Below, one piece after another: positions 54,000-63,380 of a stretch of DNA of 64,000 bases; position 1 is the stretch's first letter; every line of letters begins with the position of its first letter. Under the pieces are notes generated by a model. That model saw nothing but the letters and a program-made list of their open reading frames with translations, searched no databases and was not told where the DNA came from. A program made the position numbers and the translations under genes. Where the stretch lies: positions 2,926,001 through 2,990,000 of the forward strand of contig NZ_CP048630.1 of NCBI RefSeq assembly GCF_010669125.1. The letters run 5' to 3'. The DNA comes from Ancylobacter pratisalsi. GTDB lineage: Bacteria; Pseudomonadota; Alphaproteobacteria; Rhizobiales; Xanthobacteraceae.

Positions 54000-54491
54000 A
54001 TGACGACAGAAAAGGGCCTGCGACTTGGAGAGGTCGCCTTCGGCGTGGCGGTACTGGCGCTTGGCGTCTTCATCGCCTTCGAAACCTGGACAATGCCTGT
54101 GGTGGGGGCGGCGACAACCGTTGGCCCCCGCCTGTTCCCCGGCCTCGTTGCCGCAGGACTGATCCTTGTCGGCTTGTGGCTGCAGCTTGAGGCCGTCACC
54201 ACCGGTCCGGTCGAGGCCGATGGAATCGAGATCGACTGGCCGGCCTTTTCGCTGGTGGCGAGCGGCCTGCTGCTCCAGATCGTTTTGCTGGAAACGCTCG
54301 GCTGGATACTTGCCGGCACGTTGCTGTTTGTCATGACAGCGCGCGCCTTCGGCAGCCGCAGCTATCTCACGAACGCCCTGATTGGTCTCGCGCTCACGAC
54401 GCTGACCCTCGTGGTGTTCGACCTGGGTCTGGATCTCGAGCTTCCCGTCGGTTCGCTCTTCGAGCCGCTGCTCGACGCCCTTCAGAAGTAG
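54000..54491 (+). CDS. tctB: Tripartite tricarboxylate transporter small membrane subunit (TctB)
   Basis: 163 aa, four predicted helices. VGPRLFPGLVAAGLILVGLW after helix 1 is the family signature. Pairs with TctA in the inner membrane. Lies 19 bases after tctC and 6 bases before tctA. Confidence 0.9.
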   Translation: MTTEKGLRLGEVAFGVAVLALGVFIAFETWTMPVVGAATTVGPRLFPGLVAAGLILVGLWLQLEAVTTGPVEADGIEIDWPAFSLVASGLLLQIVLLETLGWILAGTLLFVMTARAFGSRSYLTNALIGLALTTLTLVVFDLGLDLELPVGSLFEPLLDALQK

Positions 54492-54497
54492 ATCATT

Positions 54498-56018
54498 ATG
54501 GAAACGCTCAGCGCCCTCTTCCACGGCTTCTCCGTGGCGCTCACGCCTTACAATCTGATGTGGTCCGGCATCGGCGTCACGCTCGGTACCGCGATCGGCG
54601 TCCTGCCCGGCATCGGCCCGGCGCTCACCGTCGCGCTGCTGCTGCCGGTGACCTACAATCTGGAGCCGACCAGCGCCTTCATCATGTTCGCCGGCATCTT
54701 CTACGGCGCCATGTATGGCGGCTCGACCACGTCGATCCTGCTCAACACGCCCGGCGAGAGCGCCTCCATCGTCACCGCGCTCGATGGCCACGCTATGGCG
54801 CGCAAGGGACGCGGCGCTCAGGCACTGGCGACAGCGGCGATCGGCTCCTTCGTCGCCGGCACAATCGCGACGGTCGCGCTGACCTTCGTCGCGCCGCTGA
54901 TGGTGCGCATCGCACTCGCCTTCGGACCGGCGGAATATTTCGCCCTCATGGTGCTGGCGCTGACCACGGTCACGGCGGTGCTGGGCGACTCCCTGCCGCG
55001 CGGACTCGCCAGTCTGTTCTTCGGCCTCGCGCTCGGCCTCGTCGGCATCGACCTGCAGACCGGGCAAGCACGTTTCGCGCTCGGCGTACCGGAACTGCTC
55101 GACGGCATTGACGTCGTCGTAGTGGCTGTAGGTCTCTTTGCGGTCGGCGAGACGCTCTACAACGCCGCGCGTCATCGCTTCGAGCCGGAGGAGATGTACG
55201 ATATCAAGGGCTCGAAATGGATGAGCCGCGAGGACTGGAGCCGCTCCTGGAAGCCTTGGCTGCGCGGCACCCTCATCGGCTTCCCCATCGGCGCGCTACC
55301 GGCAGGCGGCAGCGAAATTCCGACCTTCCTGTCCTATCTGATCGAGAAGCGGCTCTCCAAGCACCCTGAAGAGTTCGGTCACGGCGCCATCGAGGCCGTC
55401 GCCGGTCCGGAAGCCGCCAATAATGCTTCGGCGGCCGGCGTGCTGGCGCCTCTGCTGTCGCTCGGTCTGCCGACCTCGGCCACCGCAGCCATCATGCTCG
55501 CCGCCTTCCAGCAATATGGCCTGCAACCAGGCCCGCTGCTGTTCGAGAACAACGCGTCGCTGGTCTGGGGCCTGATCGCCAGCCTCTATATTGGCAACGT
55601 GCTGCTGCTGGTGCTCAACCTGCCGATGGCCGGCATCTGGGTGAAGCTGCTCGCGATCCCCCGTCCATGGCTCTATGCGGGGATCCTCATCTTCGCGACG
55701 ATGGGTGCCTACACGCTCAACAACAATCTGGTCGACCTCGTGATCCTCTGGGTCATCGGACTGATCGGCTTCGGCATGCGCGTGCTCGACATTCCGGTCG
55801 CTCCCTGCATCGTCGGCCTGATTCTCGGGCCGATGGCGGAGCAGCAGTTCCGTCGGGCGCTCGCCATCAGCCAGGGCGATCTCACTGTCTTCGTCACCCA
55901 TCCGATTTCGCTGGGGCTGCTGCTGATCGGCGTCCTGCTGGTGGTGGTACCGGTGCTGCTGCGCCGCCGCCGCGCGGCGAGCCAGCCCGCAACAGATCTC
56001 GCACGAGAGGCCCAATGA
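54498..56018 (+). CDS. tctA: Tripartite tricarboxylate transporter large membrane subunit (TctA)
   Basis: 506 aa with about 11-12 helices. Family motifs are complete: [40 protein letters not shown] and the repeat-related [20 protein letters not shown]. Ion-driven permease that takes substrate from TctC. Its stop overlaps the next start (ATGA), tying transport to catabolism. Confidence 0.95.
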   Translation: METLSALFHGFSVALTPYNLMWSGIGVTLGTAIGVLPGIGPALTVALLLPVTYNLEPTSAFIMFAGIFYGAMYGGSTTSILLNTPGESASIVTALDGHAMARKGRGAQALATAAIGSFVAGTIATVALTFVAPLMVRIALAFGPAEYFALMVLALTTVTAVLGDSLPRGLASLFFGLALGLVGIDLQTGQARFALGVPELLDGIDVVVVAVGLFAVGETLYNAARHRFEPEEMYDIKGSKWMSREDWSRSWKPWLRGTLIGFPIGALPAGGSEIPTFLSYLIEKRLSKHPEEFGHGAIEAVAGPEAANNASAAGVLAPLLSLGLPTSATAAIMLAAFQQYGLQPGPLLFENNASLVWGLIASLYIGNVLLLVLNLPMAGIWVKLLAIPRPWLYAGILIFATMGAYTLNNNLVDLVILWVIGLIGFGMRVLDIPVAPCIVGLILGPMAEQQFRRALAISQGDLTVFVTHPISLGLLLIGVLLVVVPVLLRRRRAASQPATDLAREAQ

Positions 56019-57070
56019 AGCCGTCCCATCTCATCAAGGCCGACGATCTGCTGCACTTCTCGACGGCAATCTACGTCGCCGCCGGGCTTGCGGAAACCGA
56101 TGCGCGGCTGTGCGCCGACACGTTGGTGCAGGCAGATCTATGGGGGCACCAGTCCCACGGCGTCATGCGCCTGCCCTGGTATGTCGCGCGACTCAGATCG
56201 GGCGCCGTCAAGGCGGACGCCGTTCCCGAATGCCTTGTCGATGCCGGCGCGATCGCCGTCATCGATGGCCACGACGCCATGGGGCAGGTCCTGGCAGAGC
56301 GCGGCATGCGCCAGGCGATCCGCCGCGCAAAGGCGCATGGGGTCGGCGTGGTGGCGCTGCGCAACTCCAATCATTTCGGCACGGCGATGTATTTCACGCT
56401 GCTGGCCGCAAACCAGGGATGCGTCGCCTTCCTTTCGACCAACGCCAGCCCGGCCATGGCGCCGTGGGGCGGTCGGGCCAAGACGGTGGGGACGAATCCC
56501 TGGTCGTGGGCGGCTCCCGCAGGCCGGCACGCGCCGATGGTCCTCGACATTGCCAATACGAGTGTGGCCCGCGGCAAGATCTATCTCGCCCAGCAGAAGA
56601 GGCTCGCCATTCCCGAAGGCTGGGCCATCAATGCCGAGGGAGATCCGACGACCGATCCTGCCGATGCGCTCAAGGGCGTCACGCTGCCGATGGCGCAGCA
56701 CAAGGGCTACGCCATCGCCGTGATGATGGACATGCTGTCTGGCGTGCTCACAGGCAGCGCCTTCGGCACCGGTGTGAGCGGCCCCTACCAGGCGGAGCGT
56801 CGAGGCGGAACGGGTCATTTCATGATTGCCCTCGACATTGCCGCCTTTCAACCGCCAGCCGAGTTCGGCGAGCGCATGGACCGGCTCATCGACGAACTGA
56901 AATCCGTGCCCCTGGCAAGGGGTTTCGACGAGATCGTCTATCCGGGCGAGCTCGAGGCGCGCAACGACGCGATGCACCGGGCGCGCGGCATCCTTCTCCC
57001 GGCGGACACGGTGAAGGACCTCGGGCGTCTCGCTGACGAGACCGGATGCAGATCTCCATTCGCCAATTGA
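56015..57070 (+). CDS. Malate/L-lactate/ureidoglycolate-type dehydrogenase (Ldh2 family)
   Basis: 351 aa. Catalytic-His region [19 protein letters not shown], then [31 protein letters not shown] and [20 protein letters not shown] are hallmarks. Family enzymes oxidise 2-hydroxy acids such as malate, sulfolactate, ureidoglycolate or 2,3-diketogulonate with NAD(P). Overlaps tctA by 4 bases. Confidence 0.9.
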   Translation: MKPSHLIKADDLLHFSTAIYVAAGLAETDARLCADTLVQADLWGHQSHGVMRLPWYVARLRSGAVKADAVPECLVDAGAIAVIDGHDAMGQVLAERGMRQAIRRAKAHGVGVVALRNSNHFGTAMYFTLLAANQGCVAFLSTNASPAMAPWGGRAKTVGTNPWSWAAPAGRHAPMVLDIANTSVARGKIYLAQQKRLAIPEGWAINAEGDPTTDPADALKGVTLPMAQHKGYAIAVMMDMLSGVLTGSAFGTGVSGPYQAERRGGTGHFMIALDIAAFQPPAEFGERMDRLIDELKSVPLARGFDEIVYPGELEARNDAMHRARGILLPADTVKDLGRLADETGCRSPFAN

Positions 57071-57080
57071 GGACGGTTCG

Positions 57081-57860
57081 GTGCCAGCACGCAGATACAG
57101 CGCTCATCTCGGTTACATGTTCACCGAGCGTCCGCTCGAGGAGCGCTTCGCGGCAGCTGCAGCAGCCGGCTTCCGAGAGGTCGAGCATCCGGGTCCCTAT
57201 GGGCTCGCGGCGGCGCGCGTGCGCGAGCTCTGCGACCAACATGACCTCTCATTCGTCCAGATGGCGCTGCCGGCCGGCGATGTCGCACGCGGAGAAAAAG
57301 GCATCGCTTGCCTTCTCGGCAGGGAGCAGGAATTCCAGCAAAGCGTCGAGACGGGGCTCGACTACGCGCAAGCGATCGACAGCCGCTTCGTGCACGTCAT
57401 GGCCGGCGTCGTTTCCGAGCCTGAGGTCTTCGATGCCACCCGGGAGTGCTACATCACCAATCTCCGCTTCGCATGCGACGCCGCCGCCGCTCGCGGCATG
57501 ACGCTGCTCGTCGAGCCGATTGGGGGCGCCACGATCTCCGGCTATCTCGTCGACCATCCGGCGAAGGCGCTTCGCGCGATCGCCGACGTCGGCGCCCCGA
57601 ACCTGCGGATGCTGTTCGACGCCTTCCACGCAACAGATGCCGGAGTCGACGCCAGCACCTTCGTGCAGCAGCATCCCGAGACGATCGCGCACATCCATAT
57701 TGCGGATCATCCCGGGCGACACGAGCCTGGAACAGGGATGTTCGACTTCATCCGCTTCTTCGAAGCTCTCGATCGTGTCGGCTACCTGGGTTCGGTCGGG
57801 CTGGAATACATCCCGGCCGGCGACACACGGGAGGGCCTGAGTTGGCGCTCCCGGTTCTGA
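57081..57860 (+). CDS. Hydroxypyruvate isomerase-like sugar-phosphate isomerase/epimerase
   Basis: 259-aa AP_endonuc_2 TIM barrel. SAHLGYMFTERPLEERFAAA at the start; metal-ligand Glu in LVEPIGGATISGY, His in AHIHIADHPGRHEPGTGMFDF, terminal Glu in VGLEYIPAG. Closest in style to Hyi/OtnI, which isomerise hydroxypyruvate or 2-oxo-tetronate. That supports breakdown of a small sugar acid by this operon (inference). GTG 57081 start. Confidence 0.85.
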   Translation: MPARRYSAHLGYMFTERPLEERFAAAAAAGFREVEHPGPYGLAAARVRELCDQHDLSFVQMALPAGDVARGEKGIACLLGREQEFQQSVETGLDYAQAIDSRFVHVMAGVVSEPEVFDATRECYITNLRFACDAAAARGMTLLVEPIGGATISGYLVDHPAKALRAIADVGAPNLRMLFDAFHATDAGVDASTFVQQHPETIAHIHIADHPGRHEPGTGMFDFIRFFEALDRVGYLGSVGLEYIPAGDTREGLSWRSRF

Positions 57861-57894
57861 GCCTTCAGACCAATAAACACGAGGGAGTGGGAGG

Positions 57895-59034
57895 ATGATG
57901 AGGATCGTTCGTTGGGCGATGGTGGGCGCATGCATGGCCATCGCCACAAGCGCCGGAGCGCAGACGAAACTCTATAATGGCGAAGTGTCGGTCACCGCCG
58001 CAGGCTTCCCCGCCGTGGCCTATTTTAGGAAGGGTGATCCGGCCAAGCCGCTCGTGGTCTTCTCGCCTGGCGCGCACCACATGGCGCGTATTGCCTATGG
58101 CGGACATTCAGGAGCGCGCCGCGAGGATTTCCTCGATCATTGGCTGGCGCAGAAAGGATACAGCTTCCTCGCTGTCTCCTACCCCATCGATACGCCCGCC
58201 TTCGCCGAGAAGCGCCCGGAATTCACGGCACGCGACTGGGGCAAGCAACTGATCGAGATAGCCCGGACGAAGATCCAGCAGAACGGCCTCTCCAACAAAA
58301 TCGTGGTCGCGTTGTGGAGCATGGGCGGCAAGGCGGTCCAGCCGAGCTACGCCGCAGCGCGGGACGCGGGCGTTGAGGTCGAGACGACGATCTCGTTTGC
58401 CGCCACTCCGGGAATTCCCGGCCTGATCTCCTATACGACCCGTATCGACATGGCGCCCTCCGGATATGCATCGCGCACGCCTCTTTATGCGGGCTGGCTG
58501 AAGCAATTGGCCGACAATGCGAAGAACAATGGCGGCCGAGCGATCATTCCAGAGGAGATTTTCCGTACCGAGTATGTAGGGGACATGTCGGTCAATCTCC
58601 AAGGCTATGGCGAGGTCTATCGCGAGGGCAAATTCGAGCTCGATCACATGGCCCAGGCGACGGATTACGGCGCCTTCAACTTCGACGCCTACCCCCTCGT
58701 GACCGTCTTCGAGAATGAGGAAGTTGCCGATGCGCGGCACGTTCTCGCCGATCGGGCCAACTGGACGATCTACAACGTCAACACGGTCGTCAATCGCTAC
58801 ATCGCCGGCAACAAGATCAAGCTCGGCGAGCTCGGGGACGAGCGTTGGAAGAAGCTTGTCGCGTTGACACGAGACCTCGACGACCGGCTTTCGATCGAGG
58901 TCGGTGGAAACCACTTCTTCTTCGTCGGTGAACGCGGGGCGAAACGTACGGCTGCGGCGATTGACGAAGCCGTCGCTCGAACCAGAGCCGTCAGGGCCGA
59001 GTTTGAGGAGATTTTGAAGATACCTCTGGAGTAG
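57895..59034 (+). CDS. Exported alpha/beta hydrolase-like protein
   Basis: 379 aa. Signal peptide 1-22 (ATSAGAQT). Hydrolase-like core: PLVVFSPGAHHMARIAYGGH near the oxyanion strand, nucleophile elbow VALWSMGGKA, and His in VGGNHFFFVGERG. The elbow reads L-W-S-M-G where the usual pattern has Gly first. Substrate unknown; may open or release a compound in the periplasm before uptake. GGGAGG lies just before the start; 34 bases after the isomerase gene. Confidence 0.7.
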   Translation: MMRIVRWAMVGACMAIATSAGAQTKLYNGEVSVTAAGFPAVAYFRKGDPAKPLVVFSPGAHHMARIAYGGHSGARREDFLDHWLAQKGYSFLAVSYPIDTPAFAEKRPEFTARDWGKQLIEIARTKIQQNGLSNKIVVALWSMGGKAVQPSYAAARDAGVEVETTISFAATPGIPGLISYTTRIDMAPSGYASRTPLYAGWLKQLADNAKNNGGRAIIPEEIFRTEYVGDMSVNLQGYGEVYREGKFELDHMAQATDYGAFNFDAYPLVTVFENEEVADARHVLADRANWTIYNVNTVVNRYIAGNKIKLGELGDERWKKLVALTRDLDDRLSIEVGGNHFFFVGERGAKRTAAAIDEAVARTRAVRAEFEEILKIPLE

Positions 59035-59111
59035 TGGCCCGTCGCCACAGAGCCGGGGTCTCGAGTTCAGGTCAAGAATACGAATAATGACTTAAATATA
59101 GGGAGGAATAG

Positions 59112-60287
59112 GTGTCTGGGAATATGGACCTCAATCGTCGTCACCTGATCATGGCCGCCGGAAGCCTTGCAGCCGCGGCTACTGCCGGAAGGGTCTCGCA
59201 GCCCGACGAGGCGCAGGCGGCAGCTAGACGGGGCTATGCCTATGTGGGCTGTCGAACCACCAAGGAGCGCAACGCGCGTGGGGAAGGCATTGGCGTTTAT
59301 GAGATTGACGCCAGCTCCGGCGAATGGAGGCAGGTACAGCTGCTTCGGGATCTCGTGAATCCATCGTTCCTGGCAATAGATCGACGAAAGCAGTTTCTTT
59401 ACACTGTTCACGGCGACTTCAGTGAAGTCAGCGCCTTTAAGATCGATGCGGGCACCGGCCAACTGAGCTTCATTAATCGGCAATCCACACAGGGGAAGAA
59501 CCCGGTTCATCTCACGATGGACAATACCAATCGATTTCTCACGGTAGCGAACTACGCGACGGGTACGTTGGCGGTTCTGCCCGTCGGAGCTGACGGCGCG
59601 CTGGGACCTCTTGCCAGTCTGACAGGGCTTACGGGATCTACGGGCCCCCACAAGGTGGAACAATCGGCGTCGCACCCACACCAGGTCCTATTCGATCCCG
59701 GCCGACGCTTCATCGTCGTGCCGGACAAAGGCCTGGACCATATCTTCATTTATCGTTTGAACCCCGACACTGGAACGCTTCTGCCAAACAACCCACCTTC
59801 GATCAAAACTCGCGAGGGGGCAGGACCGCGACATATTGTTTTTCATCCGACCAAGCCCTTCGCATATGTCGTTAACGAGCTTGACTCCACTGTGGCGACT
59901 TATCGATGGGACGGCGAGCGCGGTGCGCTCGAGCCTTTACAGATTCTGCCCTCGACGCCATCGTCGTATGTCGGAAACAACCGAGCGGCAGCTATCCAGA
60001 TCGCGCCTTCAGGTCGCACTCTCTGGGCCTCCAACCGAGGTCACGACAGTATTGCCATCTATGCAGTGGATCAGGGCACGGGACTGCTGTCACCTGCAGG
60101 ATGGGAACCCACTGGCGGACGCGGGCCGCGATTCATGACATTAGAACCATCTGGAGCCCGGCTTTACGCCGCGAATGAGCTCACAGACAATATCGTTGAG
60201 TTTCGCGTAGACGAGTCCTCTGGACAACTCACCAAGACAGGGCAGATAATAAACACGGGAAGTCCCGTCTGCATCCTATTTTCTTAG
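59112..60287 (+). CDS. Tat-exported beta-propeller lactonase (YbhE/6-phosphogluconolactonase family)
   Basis: 391 aa from GTG 59112 (ATG 59124 also possible). Twin-arginine signal LNRRHLIMAAGSLAAAATAG, then a seven-bladed propeller: AYVGCRTTKERNARGEGIGV in blade 1, GAGPRHIVFHPTKPFAYVVN, and RGPRFMTLEPSGARLYAANE in a late blade, all typical of Pfam Lactonase. Likely hydrolyses a sugar lactone in the periplasm, giving the acid that TctABC imports (inference). Last gene of the island. Confidence 0.85.
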   Translation: MSGNMDLNRRHLIMAAGSLAAAATAGRVSQPDEAQAAARRGYAYVGCRTTKERNARGEGIGVYEIDASSGEWRQVQLLRDLVNPSFLAIDRRKQFLYTVHGDFSEVSAFKIDAGTGQLSFINRQSTQGKNPVHLTMDNTNRFLTVANYATGTLAVLPVGADGALGPLASLTGLTGSTGPHKVEQSASHPHQVLFDPGRRFIVVPDKGLDHIFIYRLNPDTGTLLPNNPPSIKTREGAGPRHIVFHPTKPFAYVVNELDSTVATYRWDGERGALEPLQILPSTPSSYVGNNRAAAIQIAPSGRTLWASNRGHDSIAIYAVDQGTGLLSPAGWEPTGGRGPRFMTLEPSGARLYAANELTDNIVEFRVDESSGQLTKTGQIINTGSPVCILFS

Positions 60288-60649
60288 AAAAGTAGAATTT
60301 CTGGTGCGTAAAAATAGACGGGAATGTCGGAAGTTCAAGTTAAGCGTCACATGAGTATTATACCTTCAATGTGAGGGGATGGGCAATAAATTACATGACC
60401 GGAATGATCTTCGTTTTCTTGATCGAGGCAGAACATGTGCGCACAAGTCGTGCGCGTATTGCAAATGCCCGACCGTTCCGACAGCCTTTACAGCGCCATG
60501 ATATCTGCTTGCCGTTTAGCTGAGTTCTGGCCGATGCATGGTTCGTGAAAAAGAGCAGGTTTGGTCACAAGAGGCTGGACGTACTTTCGCAATATTTACG
60601 GCACTGATTGGGGGAATGCTCCTGTAACATGGGTTCAACTCTGATGCGC
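60288..60649. other. Intergenic region, no gene seen
   Basis: About 360 bases, more AT-rich than its flanks, between the lactonase gene and the GntR tail. No hairpin with a T run and no protein-like frame recognised. Confidence 0.5.
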
Positions 60650-60910
60650 TTACGTGCGATCTACAGCCATTTTCGGTTCTGGAAACATCGAGTTGTGGGC
60701 CTTGCGGAGCTTGGCAGCATCGAGATGAAGGCGAAGCCGTAAGGCCGCTTGCTCTTGGTCTCCGACCTCAAGAAGCCCGAGGATGGTCAGATGCTCTTCG
60801 CACTGGCCGCGCACTTGATCTCGGTTAAGTACCTGACGATATTCAACAAGTCGCCGCAGTTGGTTTTGACGGGCAATAATGTCCCACAAGAAGCGGTTCC
60901 CGGCCTCGCT
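60650..60910 (-). pseudogene. C-terminal tail of a GntR/FCD regulator
   Basis: The last 86 codons of a minus-strand frame read SEAGNRFLWDIIARQNQLRR, LVEYRQVLNRDQVRGQCEEH, LTILGLLEVGDQEQAALRLR, the end of an FCD domain. They resemble the end of the GntR regulator at 48945 (LRRLIDYRQMLDRD there). The frame continues past 60910 but that part is the antisense of a relaxase. DNA-binding domain and most of the sensor are lost. Confidence 0.8.
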
Positions 60911-61917
60911 GAGGAGCGCGGCGCCGAGCAATACGTCACCCATGGCAGCCGTATCCCGCATGCCCTTGTCGACCGCATGCTCGACAAGGGATGGGCGGGC
61001 GATGAGATGGGCGAGCGGTACTATCTGGTCATCGACGGCGTGGATGGTCGCACCCATCATGTCGAGACCATCGACGCCGCCCGGCTGGAGGATATCAAGC
61101 GTGGCCACATCGTCGCGCTGGACCCGCTGCCGACAAGGTCTGACCCACGCCCGGCGGACCTCAACATCGCCACCATGGCCGGAAGCGGTGGCATCTACCA
61201 GCCGAGCGAGCATCTGGAACTCACACGCCCGGCGATCGAGCAGCAGCGCGGCGATCCAGACGCCTTTATCCGCGCCCATGTGCGGCGCCTGGAAGCCCTG
61301 CGCCGTGCCGGCCATGTCGAGCGCATCGACGCGGATCACTGGAAGATCCCGGATGATCTGCCCGAGCGCGGCATCGCCCATGACGCACGCACACAAAGGA
61401 AGGACTTCGCGGCCCGCACGCTCTCACCTTCGATCTCGACCAGCAGGTCGCCAGTGATGGCGCCACCTGGCTGGATCGGGAGCTGGCCTCCCGCCGCCGC
61501 ACCGAGCTTTCCGACGCCGGCTTTGGCGGCGAGGTGAGCGCGGCGCTGGAGCGCCGCCGTCAGAGCCTTGTCGATCAGGGCCATGCTGTCCGACTGGAAA
61601 ACGGCACCGTCCGTGCTCTGCGCGACATCCTCGCTCGCCTTGAGGCCGCCGAAGTTAACCGTGTCGGCCGTGCCATGGCGGCAGAGCGGGGCGTTGCCTA
61701 AACCCCGAGCCAACCGGGCGAGTATGCGTCCGGCCGGCTCGCTGGCTCAGTCAATCTGGTCAGCGGGCGTTTCGCCATGATCGACAATGGTCTCGGCTTC
61801 CAGTTCGTGCCCTGGCAGCCCGTGTTGGAGAAGCAGATCGGCCGGCACATTTCCGGTATCTCCCACGATGGCGGCGTCGAGTGGAGCCTTGGCCGCAATC
61901 GTGGGCTGGGGCTTTAG
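60911..61917 (+). pseudogene. Conjugative relaxase C-terminal part (DUF3363), inactivated
   Basis: Starts at the GntR junction with EERGAEQYVTHGSRIPHALV, then RYYLVIDGVDGRTHHVETID, typical of alphaproteobacterial VirD2/TraI-like relaxases with DUF3363. One base is missing near 61418, after which the reading is LTFDLDQQVASDGATWLDRE. An in-frame TAA stands near 61699, then GRFAMIDNGLGFQFVPWQPV and GVEWSLGRNRGLGL, the normal C-terminus. The catalytic N-terminal domain is absent. Debris of an integrative or conjugative element. Confidence 0.85.
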
Positions 61918-63174
61918 GCCTCGCTGCCCGGCGGTGGTGGCGTCTCCAGATCTGGGTCGGCCGGCAGAGGCGCGAACTTATCGACTTCCGGGAACAGCGT
62001 GCGCTCGCGCAGCCAATCCCCGAACGAGGCGGGATTTTGCGCCCGCTCCAGTTCGCCGAGACGCTGGCGCGCCCAGCTCAGCATGCGCTGCGTCTCGGCA
62101 TCCTCGATATCCGCCGCCCACGCGATCCAGAAGCGCAACTGGTCGGCCTTGCGACCCATCTCGACGATCTCGTCGAGCAGATCGTCGCGCTCCTTCTCAC
62201 GCTTGGTGTGCGCCTCTGTCCGCTTCCGGTTCTCTTCCGCGCGACGGCGGAGGCGTGCGTTGCGCTCGTCTTTGAGACGGTCATCGCGCCGGTAGTCGAT
62301 CCAGCTTTGGAGTTCCTCGATGATGGAGTCGAGTTGGGCCTCCAGGGTCGCACGAGTGTTGTCCCGCCAGTTGCGGCGGCGCTGGTCCATGCTCCAGGCT
62401 TCAATGGAGATCGTCAGCGCACCGCTCGGGATGTAATCGAACTCGGGATATTGGCGTTCGTAGGTGAACGCCCAGTCACGGTAGCGAGCCGAGCGGCGAT
62501 AGCGCTCCTCCGCCTTCAACTCGTCGACCGTAGGCTCGTGCTTCCGCCTTTTGATGGTCTCCGCCAGGATGAAGGGGACCTTGTCGACGCCCCGGCGGAC
62601 TTCGACGTGCTTGCCCACCAAGGTGCAGGAAATCTCCCGCGCCTCCAGCCCGCGCGCGATGCTGTCGAGAATGAAGATCGCCCTCTCGATCGAACCGGCT
62701 CCCAGCCGCATCGACAGTAAACCTTCCCCGCTAATCGCGATGATGTCGTCATGACGCGGCTTGGCGTGGCGTAGTGTGTGGGCGGTCAGCAACACGGCAC
62801 GATGGGGTTTGTCGATCCGGCTCCACTCGATCGTTCGCGGGTTCGGCTCTCGCGGCTTCAAAAGCCGACGCGGCGCGATCGCTGCCTTGCGCGCCCGTTC
62901 GAGGCGCTCCTCGATGGCGGGGTCTGAGGGGCTCGTCGGATCGAGGCTGATGAGCTCGACAGCAGGATCGGCCGAGGACGCAAAGATCGTCTGCCTCGGG
63001 TTCTTGCCGGCCGCTCGGTCACGCCAATAGGCCGCGGTCGGCAGTGGCACGCGATGCTGGACGCAGAGATCTTTTTGGCCGCCAATGCGAAATGCCGAGC
63101 TTGGCAGCAACGGCGTCGAGCGGCTCGGCCCAAACGAGGTTGTACATCTCGCGGCGGGTGACATGGGCGATCAT
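61914..63174 (-). pseudogene. Relaxase-associated hypothetical protein, frameshifted near its start
   Basis: From ATG 63174 the frame reads MIAHVTRREMYNLVWAEPLD, AVAAKLGIS, then shifts near 63090 to IGGQKDLCVQHRVPLPTAAY, WRDRAAGKNP, the expected continuation of this uncharacterised family found in mobile elements. The remainder (about 390 aa) is open, with a long charged coiled coil (RLRRRAEENRKRTEAHTKRE) and a C-terminal SFGDWLRERTLFPEV. Its stop overlaps the relaxase stop tail to tail. Function unknown; likely inactive unless the shift is a sequencing error. Confidence 0.65.
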
Positions 63175-63380
63175 GCGGAAATGCGAGCGACGTCCACGGG
63201 AAGCCCGCAATCTATCCCGATCGATGACACCTCCGCCGGCCGACCAACGCCATTCACAGAAAAGGACGCCCGCGAAGAACCAACATGACCCGGTAGTCGT
63301 CCCGGAGAGCAACGAGGTCGCGACAGTTCAACCGCGCGGCCGGGCGTTATTGGTTGCGGAGGCGAGTGCCGATCAACGGC

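Noticed and set aside
60911..61396. GntR tail frame read as one 248-aa protein
   Set aside because: Only the last 86 codons are FCD-like; the rest is antisense to a recognisable relaxase fragment.
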